DNA of 12,023 nt from JALZDI01 sp035557095 (GTDB lineage: Bacteria; Actinomycetota; Actinomycetes; Propionibacteriales; Nocardioidaceae), in the NCBI GenBank assembly GCA_035557095.1, contig DATMEB010000144.1:1-12023 (forward strand), written 5' to 3'. Made by a program: the position numbers and the translations under genes. Under the pieces are notes generated by a model. It made no database searches, had not been told where the DNA came from, and saw only the letters and a list, made by a program, of their open reading frames with translations. Shown here one piece after another: positions 1 through 6,716 of the stretch (within the stretch, counting starts at the first letter, position 1; each line of letters opens with the position of its first letter).

Positions 1-115
1 GCAGGTCCGGTCGCAGTGGCATCAGCGCCGCAAGTGTGTGCTCGATCGCCGCGGGCTGCTCGGCGATCTCGCGAGCCATCATGCTCGTGCCCGCCGCACG
101 GGTCTCCGAACTCAT
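1..115 (-). CDS. SIS-domain sugar isomerase/deaminase, N-terminal fragment (partial)
   Basis: This is the first 38 codons of a gene that runs off the left edge of the window, starting at the ATG complementary to 113-115. The visible peptide begins MSSETRAAGTSMMAREIAEQ and continues PAAIEHTLAALMPLRPDL. The pattern (T)-x-M-x-REI-x-EQP-xx(I/L) is typical of the N-terminus of SIS-domain proteins related to the isomerase half of GlmS and to NagB-II/AgaS deaminases. Its start overlaps the nagA stop in an ATGA arrangement, which implies translational coupling in a nagA-led operon. A NagB-II-type glucosamine-6-phosphate deaminase would take the product of NagA to fructose-6-phosphate and ammonia, so the context supports that role. 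The catalytic SIS core lies outside the window, so substrate and reaction are inferred. A GlmS-like or sugar-phosphate isomerase of another specificity remains possible. Confidence 0.72.
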   Translation of the reverse strand, partial: MSSETRAAGTSMMAREIAEQPAAIEHTLAALMPLRPDL

Positions 116-1317
116 CTGGCGGCCCCGGTCGCGGCCGGGCGCGGCTCTGCCGGCCGCGACCACACCTGCGTGCCGCCGACCCAGGTCGCCCGTGCACGCA
201 GGTCGTCGCCCAGCCACACCAGGTCTGCGGACGCACCGACACCGATCACGCCGAGGCCGTCGTGGCCGACGGCCGCTGCCGGCACACGCGTGGCCGCCTC
301 GACCGCCGTGACCAGGTCGACGCCGCAGCGGTGCACGGCGTTGGCGACCGCCTCGTCCATGCGCGCGGCGGACCCGGCGATGGTGCCGTCGGCTCGGCGA
401 GGGGGCTCGCCCGGGTGTACGTCGAGCCGCTCGCCGCCGAGCTCGTACTCGCCCTCGGGCATGCCCATCGCCGCGACCGCGTCGGTCACCAGCGCCACCC
501 GTCCCGGTCGGCAGCGGAACGCGATCTGCACCGCGGTCGCGGCCACGTGGTGCAGGTCGACGATCAGCCCGCAGGTCAGCCGGTCGTCGGTGAGACCGGC
601 GCCGACCGTGCCGGGGTCGCGGTGCCGCAGCGGCCGCTGGGCGTTGTAGAGGTGGGTGACCAGCGTGGCACCGGCATCGGCGGCCGCCCGTACGATCGCC
701 TCGTCGGCGTCGGTGTGCCCGACTGCGACGCGGACGCCGGCCGCTGTCAGGCGCCTGATCGCGTCGAGCGCGCCGCTGCGCTCCGGCGCCAGCGTGACGT
801 AGGTCAGCGCGTCGCCGCCGGCCTCGAGGAGCAGGTCGACGTGCTCGGTTCGCGGGTCGCAGAGCAGGTCGGCGCGATGTGCGCCCCGCCGCGACTCGGC
901 CAGGAACGGCCCCTCCAGGTGTATGCCGAGGACGCGCGCCGCGTCCGGTGCCGCCGCGAGGGCCGACCGGCGGGCGCGGTAGCCCTCCAGCCCGGCCGCG
1001 AGGTCGGACAGGGGCGCGGTGATGAAGGTCGGCACGAACGCGGTGGCACCGGTGCTCGGCAGCCGCCGGGCGACGTCGAGCCAGTCGTCGTCATCGCCGG
1101 AGGCGAAGTCGACCCCGAACGCGCCGTTGATCTGCATGTCGACCAGTCCGGGTGCCAGCACTCCCTCGGTCAGCACCTCGACGTCGTCGGCCGCCTCCCA
1201 CACCCGCGACGGCGGCTCGCCCTCGCCGTACTCCCGCACGGTCTCGTCGGCCAGCAGCCAGCCGGGCGCGAGCTGCCGCCCGTCGGCGACGAGGCGGGGC
1301 GCGGTGAGCAGGTGCAC
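112..1317 (-). CDS. nagA: N-acetylglucosamine-6-phosphate deacetylase NagA
   Basis: A cytosolic amidohydrolase that removes acetate from GlcNAc-6-P to give glucosamine-6-P, the first committed step of amino-sugar catabolism. The 401-aa length matches the family. Motifs in order: APGLVDMQINGAFG (55-68), HLEGPF (133-138, metal ligand Glu135), GHTDA (200-204, His201), THLYNAQ (221-227, His222), VTDA with the catalytic Asp (277-280, Asp279) and GTIAGS (311-316). The position of the HxH pair found in two-metal members reads Q-I-N, as in single-metal, E. coli-type NagA. The GTG start is chosen because GAGGAGG lies five bases upstream (complement of 1323-1329). The stop overlaps the next gene (SIS protein) as ATGA. 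The gene diverges from a DasR-like repressor across a dre-like operator 58 bases upstream, so repression relieved by amino-sugar phosphates is likely. The Ala/Pro/Arg-rich last 15 residues look like an unstructured tail. Confidence 0.95.
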   Translation of the reverse strand: MHLLTAPRLVADGRQLAPGWLLADETVREYGEGEPPSRVWEAADDVEVLTEGVLAPGLVDMQINGAFGVDFASGDDDDWLDVARRLPSTGATAFVPTFITAPLSDLAAGLEGYRARRSALAAAPDAARVLGIHLEGPFLAESRRGAHRADLLCDPRTEHVDLLLEAGGDALTYVTLAPERSGALDAIRRLTAAGVRVAVGHTDADEAIVRAAADAGATLVTHLYNAQRPLRHRDPGTVGAGLTDDRLTCGLIVDLHHVAATAVQIAFRCRPGRVALVTDAVAAMGMPEGEYELGGERLDVHPGEPPRRADGTIAGSAARMDEAVANAVHRCGVDLVTAVEAATRVPAAAVGHDGLGVIGVGASADLVWLGDDLRARATWVGGTQVWSRPAEPRPAATGAAR

Positions 1318-1374
1318 GGCGTCCTCCTCGCTCGCTTGACACGCGCTGCGGCGTAGGTCATTCTCCTGAATCGA

Positions 1375-1390
1375 ACTGGACCGTACCAGT
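1375..1390. promoter_or_regulatory. dre-type operator (DasR/NagR binding site)
   Basis: The sequence ACTGGACCGTACCAGT has perfect 5-bp outer arms (ACTGG/CCAGT). It matches the known DasR responsive element ACTGGTCTAGACCAGT at 12 of 16 positions, with all differences in the centre. It lies in the 151-bp gap between divergent nagA and the DasR-like regulator, 57 bases from the nagA start and 78 from the regulator start, where it could control both directions. A second, overlapping inverted repeat GGACCG/CGGTCC (1378-1383 and 1392-1397) is present. The operator match is read directly; its use by the adjacent regulator is inference from family and position. Confidence 0.82.
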
Positions 1391-1468
1391 CCGGTCCTGC
1401 ACTGTCGAGCAGGTCTACACCGTCACACCGGGCGCCCCAGGGACCCAGTCGAGGAGACGATCGCAGCC

Positions 1469-2254
1469 ATGGCCACCACCGCGCGCCGGCGTGCCCGTCC
1501 GCTGGTCGACGGCCCGGTGCCCAAGCACGTGCAGCTGCGCGAGATCCTCGAGACCGCCGCCCGCGACGAGCTCGCGGCGGACGCGCCGATCGGCTCGGAG
1601 CGTGCGCTGATGTCGCGGTACGCCGTCAGCCGGGCGACGGTCCGCGAGGCGATCGGCCAGCTGGTCAGGGACGGCGTGCTGTACCGCGTGCACGGCAAGG
1701 GCACGTTCGTCGCCGCGGCGCGGGTCGACTCGCAGCTGCATCTCGCGTCGTTCACCGAGGAGATGCGTCGCCGCGGGCTGGAGCACACGACGCGGGTCGT
1801 CGACGTCGCGCTGACCTCGCCGTCGAAGCGGGCCGCGGCCGCGCTCGGGCTGGGGCGCAGCGACCGGGTCTGGCGGCTGGAGCGGCTGCGGATCGCGGCC
1901 GGTGAGCCGATGGCGCTGGAGCTCGGCTGGTTCCCGGAACGGCTGCTGCCCGGGCTCGACGACCACGACCTGAGCGCGTCGATCTACACCCTGTTCGCGC
2001 AGTCCTACGACCTCGTCGTCGACTCGGCGCAGCAGTCGGTGTGGGCCGAGTCCGCCGACGCCCGCCAGGCCGAGCTGCTCGGCGTCGCCGGAGGTGCGCC
2101 GCTGCTCGCGTTCCGCCGTACGTCGTCGGCCGGGTACGTGGCCGTCGAGCACAACCTGTCCTGGTACCGGGGCGACCGCTACCAGGTGCACATGTCGCTG
2201 GACCGGGGTCAACGTCTGGACCAGTCCCTCGCCCAAGGAGGAAGACGACCATGA
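1469..2254 (+). CDS. dasR: GntR/HutC-family transcriptional regulator, DasR-like
   Basis: A 261-aa cytosolic DNA-binding regulator of amino-sugar uptake and catabolism. The N-terminal winged helix spans about residues 15-82: the helix-turn-helix covers SERALMSRYAVSRATVREAI (43-62) and the wing is YRVHGKGTFV (72-81). A HutC-type UTRA ligand domain follows from about residue 90 (SQLHLASFTEEMRRRGL) to about 245. Length and domain order match DasR and NagR/YvoA, which bind glucosamine-6-P or GlcNAc-6-P and then release DNA. The ATG is preceded by GAGGAG (1451-1456), 12 bases away, which is a little long. The gene diverges from nagA across a dre-like site. Its TGA overlaps the ATG of the PTS permease (ATGA), so the two are probably cotranscribed and the regulator probably autoregulated. 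Whether it is a global DasR or a local nag regulator cannot be told from this window. Confidence 0.9.
   Translation: MATTARRRARPLVDGPVPKHVQLREILETAARDELAADAPIGSERALMSRYAVSRATVREAIGQLVRDGVLYRVHGKGTFVAAARVDSQLHLASFTEEMRRRGLEHTTRVVDVALTSPSKRAAAALGLGRSDRVWRLERLRIAAGEPMALELGWFPERLLPGLDDHDLSASIYTLFAQSYDLVVDSAQQSVWAESADARQAELLGVAGGAPLLAFRRTSSAGYVAVEHNLSWYRGDRYQVHMSLDRGQRLDQSLAQGGRRP
2210..2225. promoter_or_regulatory. possible second, degenerate dre-like site
   Basis: CAACGTCTGGACCAGT matches the dre consensus at 11 of 16 positions. The right half (GTCTGGACCAGT) is nearly complete and the left half is degraded. It lies inside the last codons of the regulator gene, 25 bases before the permease ATG. 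It could be an internal operator or roadblock for the permease, but coding constraint makes chance similarity plausible. Confidence 0.3.
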
Positions 2255-3531
2255 GTTCCACCGCAGAGACCGCCGAGAGCGGCCGCAACATCAAGGGGCT
2301 CGCCGCCGCCCAACGACTGGGCCGAAGCCTGCTCCTGCCGATCGCGTCCCTGCCGGTCGCGGCGCTGTTGGCGCGTCTGGGTGCAGACGACATCCTCGGT
2401 CCCGACGGGCTCGGGTGGGACGAGGTCGCTGCCGTGATCGGCGCGGCGGGCAACACGCTTTTCGAGAACCTGGGCTTCCTGTTCGCGGTCGGTGTGGCGA
2501 TCGGCTGGGCTCGCCGGGCCGATGGCTCCACCGCTCTGGCCGCCGTGGTGGGGTACCTCGTCTTCACCGCGGTCGGTGAAGCGATGTCGCCGTTCGTACT
2601 GCCTGAGGGCAGCGATCCCATCGACTACGGGGTGTTCGGCGGAATCCTCATCGGCCTGACATCCGGGATCCTCTGGCAGCGCTACTACCGGATCAAGCTG
2701 CCTCCGTACCTGGCCTTCTTCGGGGGGCGCCGGTTCGTCCCGATGGTCACCGCGTTCGTCGCGTTGATCTGGGCGGTCCTGACCGCCTTCGTCTACCCGG
2801 CGTTCGACGCCGGTCTGACGAACCTGGGCGAATGGGTGACCGAGAACAGTGTCCTCGGCGGTTTCGTCTACGGCACCGCGAACCGGCTGCTCATCCCGCT
2901 GGGTCTGCACCACATCCTGAACAACATCCCGTGGTTCCAGCTCGGCTCCTACCAGCCGCCGGGCGGCGGTGCCGCTGTCCATGGAGACATCGCCCGCTTC
3001 ATCGCCGGAGACGACAGCGCCGGTGCGTTCATGACCGGTTTCTTCCCGATCATGATGTTCGCGCTGCCGGCGGCCGCGCTGGCGATCGCGCACGAGGCCA
3101 AGCCGTCGCAGCGCAAGGTCGTGGGTGGCCTGATGATCACGGCCGCGCTGACGTCGTTCATCACCGGGGTGACGGAGCCACTGGAGTTCGCGTTCCTGTT
3201 CGTGGCGTGGCCGCTCTACGTCATCCACGCCGTGCTCACGGGGACGTCGCTGGCATTGGTCAATGCACTGGGTATCCGCGACGGGTTCGGGTTCTCCGCC
3301 GGGGCAATCGACTACGCGCTCAACTTCAACATCGCCGAGAAGCCTCTGTGGCTGATCCCGATCGGGCTGGCGTATGCGGCGGTCTACTACGTGCTGTTCC
3401 GGTTCGTGATCCGCAAGTGGAACCTGCGAACACCCGGCCGGGAGGAGGACGCCGACGGCGAGGCCGACGTCGAACCCGCCACGTCGCAACCGCGCACCAG
3501 CGGGCCCGCGCCCGGCCCCGAAGCCGGGTAG
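2251..3531 (+). CDS. nagE: PTS EIIC permease, N-acetylglucosamine type
   Basis: A 426-aa inner-membrane translocation subunit (IIC) of a glucose/GlcNAc-family phosphotransferase system that imports GlcNAc for delivery as GlcNAc-6-P. The ATG at 2251 is chosen because AAGGAGGAAG lies just upstream, it overlaps the regulator stop, and the family N-terminus (AAAQRLGRSLLLPIASLPVA, 18-37) follows; longer upstream readings lie within the regulator gene. Hydrophobic segments alternate from about 28 to 388. Signatures: YGTANRLLIPLGLHHILNNI (207-226), HGDIARFIAGD (244-254), FFPIMMFALPAAALA (264-278), the ITGVTEPLEF loop (304-313) and GFSAGAIDYALNF (347-359), all close to NagE-type IIC. No IIB cysteine domain or IIA histidine domain is attached; the chain ends in an acidic, proline-rich tail (395-426). 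As in Streptomyces NagE2/NagF, a separate IIB is expected but is not in this window. Confidence 0.92.
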   Translation: MSSTAETAESGRNIKGLAAAQRLGRSLLLPIASLPVAALLARLGADDILGPDGLGWDEVAAVIGAAGNTLFENLGFLFAVGVAIGWARRADGSTALAAVVGYLVFTAVGEAMSPFVLPEGSDPIDYGVFGGILIGLTSGILWQRYYRIKLPPYLAFFGGRRFVPMVTAFVALIWAVLTAFVYPAFDAGLTNLGEWVTENSVLGGFVYGTANRLLIPLGLHHILNNIPWFQLGSYQPPGGGAAVHGDIARFIAGDDSAGAFMTGFFPIMMFALPAAALAIAHEAKPSQRKVVGGLMITAALTSFITGVTEPLEFAFLFVAWPLYVIHAVLTGTSLALVNALGIRDGFGFSAGAIDYALNFNIAEKPLWLIPIGLAYAAVYYVLFRFVIRKWNLRTPGREEDADGEADVEPATSQPRTSGPAPGPEAG

Positions 3532-3593
3532 CGCCGATCGTCAGGCCGACGGGTGCCTACGGCCGGCGCTCCGTGGCACGAGAGGATGGGCCC

Positions 3594-4004
3594 ATGACGC
3601 ACGACAACCTGCTGGGCGGCCCGCCCGAGACGCTGCTTCCGGTCGATCCCGCCGCCGAGCGCATCGACAAGGGTGACGACGCCACCGACGTCGCCCGCGG
3701 CCATCCGGAGTCGAGCCTGGCGTGGGCAGTGCTCGCCGAGCAGGCGCTGGCCGGCGGCCGCGACGTCGAGAGCTACGCGTACGCCCGGACCGGATACCAC
3801 CGCGGCCTCGACGCGTTGCGGCGCAATGGGTGGAAGGGTCACGGACCGGTGCCGTGGTCGCACGAACCCAACCGTGGCTTCCTGCGCGCACTCGCCGCGC
3901 TGGCGCGGGCGTCGGCTGCCATCGGCGACACCGTGGAGCAGGACCGGTGCACGACGTTCCTGCGTGACTCCAGCGCCGAGGCGGCCGACGTACTCATGCG
4001 CTGA
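3594..4004 (+). CDS. DUF3151 family protein
   Basis: A 136-aa conserved actinobacterial protein of unknown function. The ATG at 3594 is preceded by AGAGGA about seven bases upstream and begins the family's typical N-terminus MTHDNLLGGPPETLLPVDP. Other family-like stretches are HPESSLAWAVLAEQAL (41-56), YAYARTGYHRGLDALRRNGW (61-80), GPVPWSHEPNRGFLRALAAL (83-102) and the C-terminal RCTTFLRDSSAEAA. The composition is soluble and mostly helical, with no signal peptide or membrane segment. It is 62 bases after the permease stop and could be read through, but it probably belongs with the purine-side housekeeping genes, since DUF3151 genes tend to lie near purA in actinobacteria (recalled, not checked). 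It faces the lipid kinase convergently. Family assignment is firm; no function can be given. Confidence 0.88.
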   Translation: MTHDNLLGGPPETLLPVDPAAERIDKGDDATDVARGHPESSLAWAVLAEQALAGGRDVESYAYARTGYHRGLDALRRNGWKGHGPVPWSHEPNRGFLRALAALARASAAIGDTVEQDRCTTFLRDSSAEAADVLMR

Positions 4005-4054
4005 CTCGTCGGCAGCCCGCGCACGCGGACGAGAGGCGCCCCCCGAACGCCACA

Positions 4055-4098
4055 ACGCGACGCCGAAACCGTCCCCTGCTGCGGTTTCGACGCCGCGT
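4055..4098. terminator. hairpin, candidate terminator after the DUF3151 gene
   Basis: The arms 4055-4071 (ACGCGACGCCGAAACCG) and 4082-4098 (CGGTTTCGACGCCGCGT) pair at 15 of 17 positions around a 10-nt loop. The inner 8 bp (CGAAACCG/CGGTTTCG) are perfect. It begins 50 bases after the DUF3151 stop, between convergent genes. There is no U-run on either strand, as is common for actinobacterial terminators, so a bidirectional terminator is inferred from shape and position only. Confidence 0.5.
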
Positions 4099-4330
4099 CG
4101 GCGTTGCTCACCATGATGCATGCAATCCGCAGGCGCCAGACAGCAAATTATGAACTTCGCCCCGGCCCCAGGGCGTCTTGGTAGACGGCATGGCCTGCTG
4201 CGCGCCGCCCCACGGGCGCCTCGCTGCGTTGCAGCCGCTCGGCGTACAACCCCGGTATGCCTGCGCGCCTGCGCTTTGCGAGGAATCCCGTGGATGCGAC
4301 GCTCGCGACGGCCGACCGTTTACCAACACG

Positions 4331-4347
4331 GCCGGGACCCGCCCGGC
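4331..4347 (-). terminator. GC hairpin just after the lipid kinase stop
   Basis: GCCGGG (4331-4336) and CCCGGC (4342-4347) form a 6-bp stem with a 5-nt loop. It starts 12 bases downstream of the kinase stop on the minus strand. No U-tract follows, only a short GTGTTGG stretch. It is a plausible terminator or 3'-end-stabilising hairpin, though short GC stems are frequent in such genomes. Confidence 0.4.
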
Positions 4348-4359
4348 GGTACGACCTGG

Positions 4360-5247
4360 TCAGCGCGCCGGGAGCGCCATCTCGAACGACGCCGGCTCCA
4401 CGTGCCACTCGTGGTTGACCTCGGGTCCGTAGATCTCCCCGTCGGCGTTGCAGTAGAAGTCCTGGCCGCTGATCGAGATCCGGCTCGCCCGCGCCGTCAC
4501 GACGTCGGCCCGTTCGTCGTGCGAGCCGGTGGCCAGGCGCGCGGTGTAGCCGATCTTCGCCCACGGGGTGGTCGCGAACGACACCACCACGTCGGCCTTG
4601 CCGTCCTCGACGGAGGCGTCGGGCGCGAGCTCACTGCCACCGCCGACGTTGGAGCCGTTGCCGATCGCGACCTGGATCAGCGGCCGGTCCAGGTCGGCCA
4701 GCACCTCGCCGTCGGCCACCACGCGCAGCCGGATCCCGTGATGGGTGAACCCGGCGATCAGCGCGCCGACGGGGTACCCCAGCCGGCCCATCCACCGCTT
4801 CCACGAGCTGGCCTGGCGGCCGGCCTCCGCACCGATGCCGAAGTGCACCGCGTTGACGACCACCTGGCCGGCGCAGTTCACCAGCAGGTCCACCGGGCGT
4901 ACCTCGCCCTCGACGGCCACCTCGGCCGCCTCGACGACGTCGAGCGGGATCCCCGTGCCGCGGGCGAAGTCGTTGCCGGTGCCGAGCGGGATCAGCGCCA
5001 GCGCACCCTTGGTCAGCTCGTTGCGCCGGTGCAGCGCGGCCACGACCGCGTGCATGCTGCCGTCGCCGCCGGCGACCACGATCCGGCGCCCGCCACGGCG
5101 CTGGAGGACGCCGTCGAGCTCGCCTGGGTTCGAGGTGCGCGCGACCTCCACGTCGGTGTACTTGCGCAGCACTGCGAGCGCATCGTCGAGGGGGTCGGCG
5201 TCGGTGCTGCCGGCTTCAGCGTTGGTGATCAGCAGCACGGGGTCCAC
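4360..5247 (-). CDS. diacylglycerol kinase family lipid kinase
   Basis: A 295-aa protein of the DAGK_cat/YegS-DgkB family, which uses ATP to phosphorylate diacylglycerol or a related lipid at the membrane face. Visible motifs: nucleotide-binding VVAGGDGSMHAV (57-68), PLGTGNDFARG (87-97), the GGGSELAPDASVEDG segment (202-216) and the catalytic-region CNADGE near the C-terminus (266-271). There is no signal peptide or membrane span, so peripheral membrane action is expected. Length is normal for the family (about 290-310). The GTG start is chosen because MDPVLLITNAEAGS is the expected N-terminal nucleotide-fold strand and a TAGGCT -10 box ends 8 bases upstream, which suggests a leaderless message; no Shine-Dalgarno is seen. 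It diverges from purA and converges with the DUF3151 gene. The substrate (diacylglycerol, sphingoid or other lipid) cannot be decided from sequence. Confidence 0.9.
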   Translation of the reverse strand: MDPVLLITNAEAGSTDADPLDDALAVLRKYTDVEVARTSNPGELDGVLQRRGGRRIVVAGGDGSMHAVVAALHRRNELTKGALALIPLGTGNDFARGTGIPLDVVEAAEVAVEGEVRPVDLLVNCAGQVVVNAVHFGIGAEAGRQASSWKRWMGRLGYPVGALIAGFTHHGIRLRVVADGEVLADLDRPLIQVAIGNGSNVGGGSELAPDASVEDGKADVVVSFATTPWAKIGYTARLATGSHDERADVVTARASRISISGQDFYCNADGEIYGPEVNHEWHVEPASFEMALPAR

Positions 5248-5255
5248 AGGCAGTG

Positions 5256-5261
5256 AGCCTA
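5256..5261 (-). promoter_or_regulatory. -10 box TAGGCT for a leaderless lipid kinase transcript
   Basis: On the minus strand TAGGCT (TANNNT type) is followed by CACTGCCT and then the GTG start at 5247. This places transcription initiation at or next to the start codon. No clear -35 box is seen. The same layout, TAGGCT plus a short spacer plus GTG, occurs before purD at 6704-6719, which strengthens both calls. Confidence 0.55.
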
Positions 5262-5277
5262 CTCGTGGTCGATCGGC

Positions 5278-5283
5278 TATCGT
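5278..5283 (+). promoter_or_regulatory. possible -10 box (TATCGT) for purA
   Basis: TATCGT fits the TANNNT -10 pattern and would start a purA transcript near 5290, giving a leader of about 100 nt. The matching -35 position overlaps the divergent kinase -10 box, so the two promoters would compete. No good -35 match is visible, hence the low confidence. Confidence 0.3.
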
Positions 5284-5295
5284 TTAGCCGCAGGA

Positions 5296-5325
5296 GCCCC
5301 GGGTGCTGTTGCGCATTGCCGGGGC
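5296..5325 (+). promoter_or_regulatory. hairpin in the purA leader, attenuator-like
   Basis: GCCCCGG (5296-5302) pairs perfectly with CCGGGGC (5319-5325) across a 16-nt loop, which can itself pair TGC with GCA. A T-rich stretch, CTTGTTGTG, follows directly. In the leader of purA this resembles a terminator or attenuator upstream of the gene. No known purine riboswitch core is recognisable, and function is inference. Confidence 0.35.
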
Positions 5326-5390
5326 CTTGTTGTGTGGCGCGGTGCCCTCTGAAGGCTCCGTGGACATGGCGTCGAGAGGAAGGCTGCGAG

Positions 5391-6674
<1,284 letters not shown>

Positions 6675-6703
6675 CCGGCGCCCCACCCTCGTCCGGCGGT
6701 CGT

Positions 6704-6709
6704 TAGGCT
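6704..6709 (+). promoter_or_regulatory. -10 box TAGGCT for a leaderless purD transcript
   Basis: TAGGCT is followed by CACGCCC and then GTG at 6717-6719, so transcription would begin at the start codon. No Shine-Dalgarno precedes purD, which fits a leaderless message. It is nearly identical in sequence and spacing to the box before the lipid kinase gene. No obvious -35 box is present. Confidence 0.6.
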
Positions 6710-6716
6710 CACGCCC

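Larger units (their letters stand above)
4005..4359. other. 355-bp convergent intergenic region, no convincing gene
   Basis: This gap separates the stop codons of the DUF3151 gene and the convergent lipid kinase. It contains a long imperfect hairpin (4055-4098), a patch noticeably richer in A/T than its surroundings (about 4108-4160, including ATGATGCATGCAAT and CAAATTATGAACTT), a small CGTCT/AGACG hairpin (4174-4187), and a GC hairpin next to the kinase stop (4331-4347). Short open frames exist on both strands but lack ribosome binding sites and recognisable protein motifs. It may be a terminator region plus the remnant of an inserted or repeated element; I cannot identify one. Confidence 0.6.

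Noticed and set aside
16..1356. Long plus-strand open frame (446 codons) opposite nagA
   Set aside because: It is the antisense shadow of nagA in GC-rich DNA: Arg/Gly/Val-rich low-complexity translation, no motif, and the minus strand encodes a complete NagA with all active-site motifs.
2209..3489. Minus-strand open frame of 426 codons opposite the PTS permease
   Set aside because: Its translation is rich in Arg, Gln, Asp and His without any domain pattern, while the plus strand gives an unambiguous membrane permease; it follows from codon bias.
3544..3564. Small inverted repeat GGCCG/CGGCC after the permease as a terminator
   Set aside because: A 5-bp stem with an 11-nt loop and no U-tract is expected by chance in this base composition; it is too weak to call.
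4174..4187. tRNA-Leu-like D-arm string TTGGTAGACG
   Set aside because: No acceptor stem, anticodon arm or T arm (GGTTCGA-type) is found at the right distances on either strand, so it is not a tRNA gene.
4148..4564. Minus-strand open frame running from the lipid kinase into the gap
   Set aside because: It overlaps the kinase C-terminus out of frame, has no ribosome binding site, and its product has no recognisable motif.
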